The notes beneath the pieces are model-generated. The model had not been told where the DNA came from and did no database searches. It saw nothing but the letters and a program-made list of their open reading frames with translations. Below, one piece after another: positions 36,929 through 45,285 of a DNA stretch of 64,000 bases. Position 1 is the first letter of the stretch. Each line of letters starts with the position of its first letter. Location of the stretch: the NCBI RefSeq assembly GCF_030622045.1, contig NZ_CP130886.1:1997557-2061556 (forward strand), given 5' to 3'. The translations under genes were made by a program, and so were the position numbers. Source of the DNA: Planctellipticum variicoloris. Lineage in GTDB: Bacteria > Planctomycetota > Planctomycetia > Planctomycetales > Planctomycetaceae.

Positions 36929-37028
36929 GAACGGAGCAAGCCGTTCTTCCGCTCCGTGGCGATGACGAGAAAGCCTGGAGCATCGCTTTCCAGCGAGCAG
37001 AGCGGGCGACGCAATCCGCCGCCCGCTC
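36929..37028. repeat. Cluster of three palindromes
   Basis: GAACGG/CCGTTC (36929-36946), CTGGA/TCCAG (36975-36993) and GAGCGGGCG/CGCCCGCTC (37000-37028) follow each other between the VIT-VWA gene and the methyltransferase gene. The arrangement is REP-like. Confidence 0.6.
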
Positions 37029-37057
37029 CGTCCGCAGACTTTCCAGGATTCACGCAT

Positions 37058-39337
37058 CTACTTCACCAGATAGGCCTGCCCCCGCAACTGCAGCAGCAGT
37101 TCTTCGTCGGGCTGCTGCAGGCTGAGGAGCTGGTTCTCCTCGGCCGTGTTGGCGCGGATCAGGGCGAAGTATTCGTCGCTGAAGCGTTCGATCGTCGTGA
37201 TCTGGTCTTTGTCCTTCTCCGGATCGAGCTTCGCCGTCTCGGGCGTAACCAGCCGCTTTTGCGGCTTGCCGGCGACTTCGACCCGGCGTTCGTAAAGCGT
37301 ATCCTTGCCGGACTGACGCAGGCCGCCGGTGGGGATCGCGCGATCCGTTTCGATTTCGCGAAGCGCAGGAACTCCGCCAAAAGCGCCTCCCGCCGCCGCA
37401 GGGGCCGTCGTGGCGGACTGCAAGCCCCCCTTCTGAGCTCGCTGAATGAAACCGCCGCGACCCTCCGACATCTGCAGTTGCTCCAGGTTCTCCCGCGTCA
37501 GTCGAAAGTTGGTCGGACCGGATGCCAGGTCCATCGGTCGGGCTGTTTCGTCCGCCAGGAACGACGTGTACGGGGTTAGAATACCGTGCTTGATCGAGAG
37601 ATCGACCAGCTCCTGTACCAGCTCGTCGTTCTTTCCCTTCAGATCGAGTTCATCGATGATCTCGCCGATCCGGCGCGTGGCCCAGAGTTTTTCGACGAAG
37701 GAGAGCGAGGCGTCCCCGCTTTTCGCGGCGAATTCCGCGGGAAACTCAAATTTGCGGACGTCGCTCCCCTGCTTTCCATCAATGACAATCTTCGCGACGC
37801 CCTTTTTCTTGTAGCGGCCGACGAGCACAAGCTGCTCCCCTTCGAACAGGTCGAAGACCTGCCGGGGGTACTGACGATTGATCGCCGGGCCGTCTTCAGG
37901 GCGGACGGCGTCGAACTCAATGGCCACATTGACGTCGGTCAGCATCGGCGAACCGATCCGACCGTAGACCCGGGCGACGTGCTCCTCGATGTCCTCATCG
38001 GGACGGACGTACTCGCTGAGCCCGAAATTTTCGCGGGCGATCCGGTCCAGCAACCGGCTGTTGACGTCGAAGCCGACTCCGAACGGCAGCACGCGGGCGC
38101 GAACGCCGTTGGCTTCCTTCGCGGCGGCGACGATCTGCGATTCGCCAGTGATTCCGGCCGTCGGCATCCCGTCTGTCAGGAACAGGATGAAGTTTGGCCG
38201 GGACGAGTCCTTGAGCTGGCCCAGTGCGGCCGTTAATGAACCATGAATGTTGGTCCCGCCCCCAGCGAACAGCCCCTCCACGTAGCCGATGGCCGCTTTA
38301 CGAGTCTCGTCGGTGTAGCGTTCGAGTTCGGGCCGGAATGACTCCACGGCGCTGTCGTAGGCGACGATGTTGAACAGATCCCCCTCGTGCAGGTTGTTGA
38401 GCACGAACTTGAGGGCGGCCTTCGCCTGATCGATCTTCTTGCCGGACATGCTCCCCGACTTGTCGACGACGAACATCACGGTTTTTTTCGGCCGTTCGGC
38501 GTTCGCCGCCGTGACCGGCGGGCTGGCCAGCAGCAGGAAGTAGCCGTCGTCGGACTCGGAGGGGCGATACGTGATCACGCGGGCCGCCAACCCTCCCGTG
38601 CCGACGTCGTAGAAGAGCCGGAAGTCGCTGGCGGGAATTTCGTTGGTCCGGTTCCAGCGAATGACGGCATGCTTGCCGTCCGGCCGCTGGATCTCGATCG
38701 GGTGCGTGGGACTGTAGATGTTTTTGATGTCCTGCGAGCTTTCGACCGTGACCTGCAGGTCGACTTTCTCCACCGGCTTGGCGGTGTACTTCGCCGTCCC
38801 CAGCGGGAACAGAAAATCGGTCAGGCCGTGGTCCTTCCGCAGCAGTTGGTTGTAGTTGAGCGTGACGGTCCGGGTCGCCCCAGGAGGAATGGGGAAGACA
38901 CTGGTCTGGAACATGCCGTGCCCCATCCACTCCAGCAGCGCGGGATCACGATTGGAACGGACGATCGCCTCGTACCGAGCGCGGGCCTCGGCCGCAGGGA
39001 GCAGCTTTGCGGGGTATTCCTTGCCGTCGACCAGCAGCGTCAGTTGTTCGACCGCGCCGTCGTAGGGGAGGGGAAAAATGAACTGGGTTTCGATCTGCCG
39101 GGGACCGGTGTTCACGAAGGTCTGCGAGACCTGCACGCGGGCGACCTGATCCATCAGCCGGGCCTGGATGGCCAGTTCCTTGAGAGCGTAGGTCGCCTGA
39201 GTCGCCGGGACGGGCGTCGGCCGGAGGATCGGGCGGGGCAGGGGATGGTCGACGATGACCAGCACGCCTTGCGCCCATCCCGCGGCGGGACAGCAGAACC
39301 CCATCCATGCGGTCAGAACTGCCAGAAGTCGTCGCAT
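37058..39337 (-). CDS. VIT and von Willebrand factor A domain protein
   Basis: 759 residues from ATG 39337, with GAGGAG 9 bases upstream and a signal peptide (LLAVLTAWMGFCCPAAGWAQ). The VIT domain spans about residues 45-170 (ARVQVSQTFVNTG, then QFIFPLPYDGAVEQL). The VWA domain follows at about 285-450, with the metal site MFVVDKSGSMSGKK and the late FLTDGMPTAG, so the MIDAS site is complete. The remaining 300 residues contain a helical region (FVEKLWATRRIGEIIDELDL) seen in inter-alpha-trypsin-inhibitor-like bacterial proteins. It is probably an extracytoplasmic metal-dependent adhesion or binding protein. Confidence 0.88.
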   Translation of the reverse strand: MRRLLAVLTAWMGFCCPAAGWAQGVLVIVDHPLPRPILRPTPVPATQATYALKELAIQARLMDQVARVQVSQTFVNTGPRQIETQFIFPLPYDGAVEQLTLLVDGKEYPAKLLPAAEARARYEAIVRSNRDPALLEWMGHGMFQTSVFPIPPGATRTVTLNYNQLLRKDHGLTDFLFPLGTAKYTAKPVEKVDLQVTVESSQDIKNIYSPTHPIEIQRPDGKHAVIRWNRTNEIPASDFRLFYDVGTGGLAARVITYRPSESDDGYFLLLASPPVTAANAERPKKTVMFVVDKSGSMSGKKIDQAKAALKFVLNNLHEGDLFNIVAYDSAVESFRPELERYTDETRKAAIGYVEGLFAGGGTNIHGSLTAALGQLKDSSRPNFILFLTDGMPTAGITGESQIVAAAKEANGVRARVLPFGVGFDVNSRLLDRIARENFGLSEYVRPDEDIEEHVARVYGRIGSPMLTDVNVAIEFDAVRPEDGPAINRQYPRQVFDLFEGEQLVLVGRYKKKGVAKIVIDGKQGSDVRKFEFPAEFAAKSGDASLSFVEKLWATRRIGEIIDELDLKGKNDELVQELVDLSIKHGILTPYTSFLADETARPMDLASGPTNFRLTRENLEQLQMSEGRGGFIQRAQKGGLQSATTAPAAAGGAFGGVPALREIETDRAIPTGGLRQSGKDTLYERRVEVAGKPQKRLVTPETAKLDPEKDKDQITTIERFSDEYFALIRANTAEENQLLSLQQPDEELLLQLRGQAYLVK

Positions 39338-39584
39338 GATCGTTGCTCCTCGAAAGAGGTGCGACACCGAAGGCGTGCCGCCGCAGGAGAGTCAGGCTGC
39401 GCAGGCTGGGAAACCGGCCTGCGGATGTGGATGGGACCGTGCTGAGGGTTCGACGCGCGTCGCAAGCGGGGAGTTCCCCGGAAAACCGGGCGAGCGGCAG
39501 ACTGCCGCGCGGGGCCCGGACCGGGACCATCAATCCGTAGATTTCTTGGCGGAATCTGCTTGCTCGCCGACGGACTGTTGCGTA

Positions 39585-39596
39585 TGTTGTACAACA
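39585..39596. promoter_or_regulatory. Candidate GntR operator
   Basis: TGTTGTACAACA is a perfect 12-base palindrome ending 18 bases before the GntR gene start. It has the TGT...ACA form expected of GntR-family operators, and its place fits autoregulation of the four-gene operon. Confidence 0.55.
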
Positions 39597-39614
39597 CTGA
39601 CACAGTGAGCTGCG

Positions 39615-39998
39615 ATGCACATTCCGCTGGACCACCATTCGGGCGAGCCGATTTATCGACAGATTGTCGAGGCGATCAAATTCCGGATCGCCAGCGGCCA
39701 GCTCGCCGAGGGGACCCAGCTCCCCAGCATTCGCGAGCTCGCGCAAACGCTCGTCGTGAATCCGCGAACAGTCATCAAAGCCTACGAGGAACTGCAGCAG
39801 GACGGTGTCGTCTCGCTGCAGCACGGACGGGGTGCATTTGTCACTCCGCCACGCAGCACGCTCCCGGTCCGCGAGCGCAATCAGAAACTGCAGGAACTCG
39901 CCCGGCGGCTCCTGGCCGAAGCCGCCTGTCTGGGAGCGACGCCCGACGAAGTCGTCGAAATTCTCCGCCAGGCCGCGATCGAAATGGAGTCGCCATGA
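39615..39998 (+). CDS. GntR-family regulator, YtrA type
   Basis: 127 residues. The winged helix-turn-helix occupies residues 10-75 (EPIYRQIVEAIKFRIASGQL, then LPSIRELAQTLVVNPRTVIKAYEEL). The short C-terminal part, about 40 residues of helix, is the dimerisation tail of the YtrA subfamily, which usually controls a neighbouring ABC transporter. That is what follows: the stop overlaps the ATPase start by ATGA. A palindrome upstream may be its operator. The ligand is unknown; YtrA regulators often respond to cell-wall-active compounds, but that is not shown here. Confidence 0.9.
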   Translation: MHIPLDHHSGEPIYRQIVEAIKFRIASGQLAEGTQLPSIRELAQTLVVNPRTVIKAYEELQQDGVVSLQHGRGAFVTPPRSTLPVRERNQKLQELARRLLAEAACLGATPDEVVEILRQAAIEMESP

Positions 39999-40903
39999 TT
40001 GAGATCTGCGATGTCACGCGCCGTTACGGTTCGAGTGAGGCGCTGTCGGGCGTTTCGCTGAACGTCGAACCTGGCCGGCTGGCGGCGATCGTCGGCCCGA
40101 ACGGATCGGGCAAGACGACGCTGTTCAAGCTGGTGATGGGGCTGATGCGCCCGACGGCGGGGACCATCGGTCTATGGGGCGACTCTGCGCTGCCACGCCC
40201 GACTCATGTTCTTGGCCGCGTGGCCGGAATGCTCGACAATCACGTTCCTCCCGCAGGAATCCGGCTGCAGGCGCTGATCGACCTGAAGGCCGCGGCCACG
40301 CCACACTTTGATCGCTATTGGTGCGGCGAACTGCTCCGGGAGCTGCCCGGAGTGACTCACAAGAGGCGCTTCGGCGAGCTGAGCAAGGGACAGCGGCAAT
40401 GGGCGCTTGCCGCGGTCGTGCTGGCCAGCCGGGCGGACCTGCTCGTCCTCGACGAACCGGCGGACGGGCTCGACACCGCCATGCGCCGGCGACTGCTGGC
40501 CCTGCTGCGTGAGTCCGTTGACGAACGAGGCGCAACGGTGCTGATCGCCTCGCACGTGCTGACTGATCTGGAACGGGTGGCGGACTCCGTCCTGGTGCTG
40601 CAGGCCGGAAAGGTCCGGCTGACCGGCGATCTCGAAGACCTGCGCGACCAGGTTCGCGAAGTCGAGTTTTCCAGCGAACTGCCCCCCTTCGCTCCCGCCG
40701 ACGAGGTCGCCGTGCTGGCGACGAAGTCGCTCGCCGACGGCACGCTGGCCTGGCTCCGGCGGCCCGACTGGGATTCCGGCGCTCGGCAGTGGCCCGGCGA
40801 GCGCAGTCGACGCTCGGTCGGGCTGGAAGACCTGTATCTGGCGCTGGTTGGCAAACACGAGACTCCGTCGAACACTCTGCAGGAGATCGCGCAATGTCCC
40901 TGA
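39995..40903 (+). CDS. ABC transporter ATP-binding protein
   Basis: 302 residues. The nucleotide-binding domain is complete: Walker A GPNGSGKTTL, signature FGELSKGQRQWAL (LSKGQ instead of LSGGQ), Walker B LLVLDEPADGLD, and the switch His in VLIASHVLTDLERV. The last about 80 residues after VLQAGKVRLTG are an extra domain as in the YtrB/CcmA type exporters. The start lies within the GntR stop (ATGA), and the next gene starts inside its end with a 10-base overlap, so translation is coupled. It powers the membrane protein encoded next. Confidence 0.92.
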   Translation: MIEICDVTRRYGSSEALSGVSLNVEPGRLAAIVGPNGSGKTTLFKLVMGLMRPTAGTIGLWGDSALPRPTHVLGRVAGMLDNHVPPAGIRLQALIDLKAAATPHFDRYWCGELLRELPGVTHKRRFGELSKGQRQWALAAVVLASRADLLVLDEPADGLDTAMRRRLLALLRESVDERGATVLIASHVLTDLERVADSVLVLQAGKVRLTGDLEDLRDQVREVEFSSELPPFAPADEVAVLATKSLADGTLAWLRRPDWDSGARQWPGERSRRSVGLEDLYLALVGKHETPSNTLQEIAQCP

Positions 40904-41553
40904 AGTGGCCCCTGATCCGCTGGCAGATGCGGTCCATGCAGTTCTGGAACGCGGCCGTCGCGATCGTCGCGACAATCTATGTCCTGACGCGTGCGAAGCC
41001 ATTCACGTACGAGTCCCCCTGGTGGTTTCCGCCGCTGCACGCAGCGGTCATCGCATGGTTTCTGGGCCGGACGACAACGCTGGCAGTCGGCTACCTGCAT
41101 CTGCAGGGTTTCTCCCGCGACCGGCTGTGGTGGCATGGCGTGGTGAGCGGCTACGGCTGCGCCCTGTGCGCCTGGCTGCCGGCGGCGATTCTGATCCTGA
41201 CGCCGCTGCGCAGTCTGTGGCAGGACATGACACAGAACCCGTACTTTCCGTACATGGCTCCCGTCGAGCACCGCTTCGTGTGGTTCTCACTCTGGTTGTA
41301 TGCAGTGTGCGTTCCGGTGAGCCTGTACGTCGCGGCCCGTTGGGGGAATCCCGCCAAAGGAAATGATACGGGCGTCGTGCTCGGACTGCTCTTGCTGGGG
41401 CTTTTATTGGGGCCCATCGAAGGGGCGAGACTGTGGGGCCCTGGACCGGTCGTCCTGGAACGCTGGCCTCTCTTCGCCGGCGGGCTGCTCGTGGCAGGAA
41501 TCGCGCTCGTGTCGGGCCTGCGACTGTTTCGCGAAGTGGAGGTGCAGGCATGA
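40894..41553 (+). CDS. Membrane protein, probable ABC permease
   Basis: 219 residues with about six hydrophobic helices: one near residues 15-30, then at 45-65, 80-105, 125-145, 160-185 and 190-210. No family signature was recognised. Its position, overlapping the ATPase gene by 10 bases and the next gene by 4 (ATGA), makes it the best candidate for the transporter's membrane subunit. It is short for a permease of this class, so it may form a dimer or pair with the helices of the following protein. The assignment rests on context. Confidence 0.62.
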   Translation: MSLKWPLIRWQMRSMQFWNAAVAIVATIYVLTRAKPFTYESPWWFPPLHAAVIAWFLGRTTTLAVGYLHLQGFSRDRLWWHGVVSGYGCALCAWLPAAILILTPLRSLWQDMTQNPYFPYMAPVEHRFVWFSLWLYAVCVPVSLYVAARWGNPAKGNDTGVVLGLLLLGLLLGPIEGARLWGPGPVVLERWPLFAGGLLVAGIALVSGLRLFREVEVQA

Positions 41554-44003
41554 AACTCTCCGTAGTCGTCGAAATCCTTGCATATGCAATGCCTTTAGCT
41601 CTGGGCGGATTGGCGCTGCTCGCGGTCTCGCTGATCGCGCGGCTGCGGGCCGCAGGGTTCTCCCACCCGCGTCAAAAGTCACCAGCCGCGGTCCGTTGGG
41701 GCGAAACTGGCCTGTGGCTGCTGACCGCCGCCTTCTTTCTCCTCGGGCAATACTGGCAGTTCCGCGACTACCTCAACAATCCCGAGACCTCTCCGGCTCT
41801 GGTCAACGTCCTTCGCACCGGATTCGCCATCGGCGGGCTCGCCTCGATTGCAATTGCGATTGCCGCCGCCTGTCGCTGGCATCGCACCGCGGCGGCCCTG
41901 CTTCTGCTGCTGGTCACCGCCACCGTCGGACTGTCCAGTACTCCGCTCTACGACTGGCCGAACGTCGCCGAGGCCGTGGAAACGGCTCCGATCCCTTTCG
42001 CAATTGAGACGCCGCAAGATCTGCCGCCCGTGACGGTCAGCGTCAACGACGTCGAACTCGGATCGACTCCCATCGTCACTACGTGGGAAGACCTGAAGGC
42101 CCGGACGCCCGACTGGAAAGTGGAACCCGAATTCCATCAGCAGTCTGAAGGGGGCACGCTGCTCTGGTGCCCGCTGAGCGTCCATTCCACGGCCCGCAGC
42201 TTCAGCCGCGAGCCGGCGCCACGGGACGAGAAAACGCTGTTCTTCCGGTACCATCTCGACGGACAGCCCCTCTATCAATACGACCAGAATTCGTTCCAGT
42301 GGACTGCCTTGCTCCGTCCTACGTTTACTGGAGGCAATGGGGGCATCGCGAGTGGTTCCAAAGTCTTCGGCCGGGTGACTCCCTTCCGGGCGCAGCACTC
42401 CCTCACGTTGCCAGACTGGGCGGACGACGTGCAGTTCCTGCTGCATCGCGCCCGCATGATGGACTACGCCGTCGACGACGCCTGGTGCGAAGCCTTTGCG
42501 ACTTACGGCCATCTCGGCGAGAGTGCGCTGGCCGGTCTGTCCGATAGCGATCCGCAGTTGCAGCGGGTTCTGGAGAGACTTGCAACGAGGGCGTTTCAGC
42601 TCCCGGAGGAGCCGCTCTCGGAGACCGCAGCCTGGCGACGGATCGAGACCATTCTCGATACCGCGGGCCGCGCGGGAGAATTTCCGTTCGGCGGAGTTGC
42701 AGGAGCAACCGTCCGCAAGCTGGCCGAGCAACTCTCCGACGAGACGCTGGCCCGACGGACTGTCGCAGCTCTCTCCGAAGGCTCATCCGGTCAGTCCTAC
42801 AGTCTGGAAACGCACCGCAATCGGAACGGCAAAGTGACCCTGATTCGCCTCCAGCAACACGCTGCGCACGACGATGGACGCTGGCTTCGGCAACCGGTTC
42901 TGCAGGAACTGGCCGTCGAACGCGACACGCAGCTCGACGCCGAGTCGCCCGAGCCCGACAATCCGATCGAAACACTCGTCACGCCGGCGCTGATGCGATT
43001 GCACCGCGTGGGAGACGGGGTCGAGCGACAGATCGGGGGAACGGCCTATGAACGCGTCCTGTTCCGCCACGACTGGCGTGCGGCCCCCGACCCTGCGAAG
43101 TGGGAAGACACGGAGTATTTCTCGGGAATGCAGATCAACCGCTGGCAGTCTCGTCTGGTGAATCTGGAGTCCCGTTTCGGGCGAAACTTCCGACTCAGTC
43201 ACCAGGACCTGGTCGAACGACTGGCCCAGGACCTGTGGACCAGCCCGATGGCCTCCTTCCGGTTGCCCTCCGAGCTGCACTTCCTGTTTCTCGATCATCG
43301 CGCCGACCTGCCCCCCGCAGATCCGGATGCGGACGGAAAGCGACTGACGCCCGCCGAGTCGTTCTGGCGCCGGTTCACCGAACGCCGACCGTCGTTCAAT
43401 GACAATCGCGAGCTGGTGAAAATCCAATGGGAGTATCTGGCCCGGATGTCGCCCGATTCCCGTCCGGAGCAATTCGTCGACGTCCTGCGGAAGAATCCGC
43501 CAGACTGGCTCGACGGATCGGCGGGGGAGATGTTTGCACTGATGCCGGCCGACTCGGCGTTGCAAACGGTCACGGCGCTGCTGGCTGAGCTCGAGCGACA
43601 GGCGCAGGAGCCGGTGCGCCCTGCTCCGTCGCGGGATCTGCGTTCGGATCGCGCCATCCTGCTGCGAGGAATCCTGACGGTGGACCATCCCGGTCTCGCA
43701 GATCTGCTGGTCAGCGAACTGGACCGCAAGGATACCGGTTTTCAGCGAGGAGACGTGCTCGAAGCGCTGCGCGAAGGCCGGCTGGCGCTGTCCGTCATGC
43801 AGCGCCTGGCGGAGTTCGAGCGACCCGAGATCCACCTCCTCGTGGCCGAATCGGGGCTCTATCGCACGGACCCGGCCTCGCGCAAGCTGCTGGAGAGGCT
43901 CAGCGCTGACGCCGACGAAAACGTCCGGAAGGCCGCTCAGGCGACACTCGACGAGTGGAAGGAGTGGCGGTCGCGGCCGCTGCCGCGGAAAGAACTGCGG
44001 TAA
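41550..44003 (+). CDS. Large membrane protein with PEGA-like and helical-repeat regions
   Basis: 817 residues from ATG 41550, overlapping the previous stop. The first 135 residues have about four hydrophobic helices (for example MPLALGGLALLAVSLIARLR and ALLLLLVTATVGLSS). A short beta segment then resembles a PEGA motif (VTVSVNDVELGSTPIV). The long rest is soluble, with about 600 residues of unassigned sequence, and ends in a HEAT-like pair of helices (LSADADENVRKAAQATLDEW). As the last gene of the GntR/ABC operon it may be an accessory or substrate-recognition part of the exporter. No function is claimed. Confidence 0.68.
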   Translation: MKLSVVVEILAYAMPLALGGLALLAVSLIARLRAAGFSHPRQKSPAAVRWGETGLWLLTAAFFLLGQYWQFRDYLNNPETSPALVNVLRTGFAIGGLASIAIAIAAACRWHRTAAALLLLLVTATVGLSSTPLYDWPNVAEAVETAPIPFAIETPQDLPPVTVSVNDVELGSTPIVTTWEDLKARTPDWKVEPEFHQQSEGGTLLWCPLSVHSTARSFSREPAPRDEKTLFFRYHLDGQPLYQYDQNSFQWTALLRPTFTGGNGGIASGSKVFGRVTPFRAQHSLTLPDWADDVQFLLHRARMMDYAVDDAWCEAFATYGHLGESALAGLSDSDPQLQRVLERLATRAFQLPEEPLSETAAWRRIETILDTAGRAGEFPFGGVAGATVRKLAEQLSDETLARRTVAALSEGSSGQSYSLETHRNRNGKVTLIRLQQHAAHDDGRWLRQPVLQELAVERDTQLDAESPEPDNPIETLVTPALMRLHRVGDGVERQIGGTAYERVLFRHDWRAAPDPAKWEDTEYFSGMQINRWQSRLVNLESRFGRNFRLSHQDLVERLAQDLWTSPMASFRLPSELHFLFLDHRADLPPADPDADGKRLTPAESFWRRFTERRPSFNDNRELVKIQWEYLARMSPDSRPEQFVDVLRKNPPDWLDGSAGEMFALMPADSALQTVTALLAELERQAQEPVRPAPSRDLRSDRAILLRGILTVDHPGLADLLVSELDRKDTGFQRGDVLEALREGRLALSVMQRLAEFERPEIHLLVAESGLYRTDPASRKLLERLSADADENVRKAAQATLDEWKEWRSRPLPRKELR

Positions 44004-44023
44004 CAAACCGGCCATCAATCCGA

Positions 44024-44638
44024 TCAGCCCGCAGCAGGAAGTTCGCTGCGATCCGCCACTCGTGGCAGCTTACCCTGCTTTCGAAGCCGGACAAGTTCCT
44101 GCATCAACTGTTTCCCGGCCACCTGACTGGCGTCCCGCTGGCGATAGGCTTCGGTAAACGCACGCAATTGCGATTGATCGAGCAGCAGGCGATCGACGGG
44201 CATCCGCAGTTGCTCGTAGGTTTGCGTCAGCAGCACACGCTGCTGTTCCGAAAGCGGTTTTCGCAGTTCAAGCACCTGTCGGACGGCATCACCGACTTTC
44301 CCCACGGGAATCATCGGATACTCTCGCAGATACGCAGGAATCTCCTGGTCCAGCAGACCGTCGTAGACGACGAATACCGGCTTTGACCATGCCAGCGCAG
44401 CGCCAATTTCGAACGCGACAACCGGCGAAACCGCAGAAGAACGGGTCAGGAGAATGACGACCGCGGAACTCTCGACCAGTGCATCGACGATCTTCTCGCG
44501 GAAATCATCCCCGGCCTCGATGGCATGCACCGCAAAGACACCGCAGCCGGCGGACTCAAACTCGCGGGCAACCAGTGCCGCCAGCCCGCGATCCTGCTCG
44601 GAGTGAGTCAGAAACACATCGTAAATCGGTTCAGCCAT
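44024..44638 (-). CDS. TIR-domain protein
   Basis: 204 residues. Residues 5-135 form a TIR domain: box 1 is YDVFLTHSEQDRGLA, then the alpha/beta strands ending in SSAVVILLTRSSAVS, and VVAFEIGAALAWSKPVFVVYD, whose Glu sits where the catalytic Glu of NAD-cleaving bacterial TIR domains lies. About 70 helical residues follow (EAYRQRDASQVAGKQLMQEL). Bacterial TIR proteins often act in phage defence by degrading NAD+. The gene starts inside the last codons of the broken TIR gene upstream (ATGGCTGA overlap), so the two were evidently a coupled pair. No Thoeris-like, SIR2 or NLR partner lies next to it. Confidence 0.82.
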   Translation of the reverse strand: MAEPIYDVFLTHSEQDRGLAALVAREFESAGCGVFAVHAIEAGDDFREKIVDALVESSAVVILLTRSSAVSPVVAFEIGAALAWSKPVFVVYDGLLDQEIPAYLREYPMIPVGKVGDAVRQVLELRKPLSEQQRVLLTQTYEQLRMPVDRLLLDQSQLRAFTEAYRQRDASQVAGKQLMQELVRLRKQGKLPRVADRSELPAAG

Positions 44639-45068
44639 GTGGCACCCTGCCGGCGGCTCGGGACTTCAAATCTTCGAGGTAACCCGCGAATTCGTGGAGG
44701 TGATAGCCGCGACGCTCTTTCAGGATATCAAACATCTCGCCAGGATCGACATAGTAGAAGACTGGCACGAGGCGTTTTCCCAGTCCCCAGGCGGCGCCGA
44801 CTTCGACCTGAATCCAGATTCGCTTCCACGATTCCGGAGTCACGAGGACCAGAACTTCGTCACAATCCCGCAGCGATTCTCGGATCTCGTCGGGGATTCA
44901 GTCCCCGCCGCGAATGTCCCGGTCATCCCGCCAGACTTTGACGCGGGGAATTGCCACTTCGATCTTCTCGTGGATCACTTCGGCGATCCATTTATCGTAC
45001 GTCGCATGACTCAAGAACACGCGATAGACGCGGTCGTCCGCCGGCAAATTGGCAGACTTCTTCTTCAT
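44631..45068 (-). pseudogene. TIR-domain gene interrupted by an in-frame TGA
   Basis: From ATG 45068 one frame reads MKKKSANLPADDRVYRVFLS and on through a TIR domain to the stop at 44631, with a single TGA at 44898-44900 (codon 57, after DDRDIRGGD and before IPDEIRESL). Sequence on both sides matches the same TIR fold without a shift: box 1 VFLSHATYD before it, and LVLVTPESWKRIW and QVEVGAAWGLGKRLVPVF with the likely catalytic Glu after it. The total would be 145 residues. It could be a simple nonsense mutation, a sequencing error or a recoding site; the TGA lies in the loop of GGGGA-CTGAA-TCCCC. It overlaps the next TIR gene by 8 bases. Confidence 0.75.
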
Positions 45069-45285
45069 GACGCCCAATCATAGTGGCGGAAATGCGACAG
45101 TCCTCGCATGAGTTCCATTTCCCGTCGTGTGGAAACGTCCAATTGTCGATCGATTACGACTGGATTGGCGGGTCAGAGAGCGTCTCCGAAATGGATGCGT
45201 CCGACCACTGTGTTAGAGTATTCTTGCGGTCATGGCTTCCTCGCGTCAAGTCTCTTGCCACGCGATGTGGCAGCGACCATCCTCG

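Noticed and set aside
44890-44910. Selenocysteine insertion at the TIR TGA
   Set aside because: The only stem places the TGA in its loop; a bacterial SECIS should lie just after the TGA. No selenoprotein family relation is known.
44024-45068. Thoeris or other named TIR defence system
   Set aside because: No ThsA-like SIR2/SLOG effector, NLR, CBASS cyclase or prokaryotic Argonaute gene is adjacent; naming a system would go beyond the sequence.
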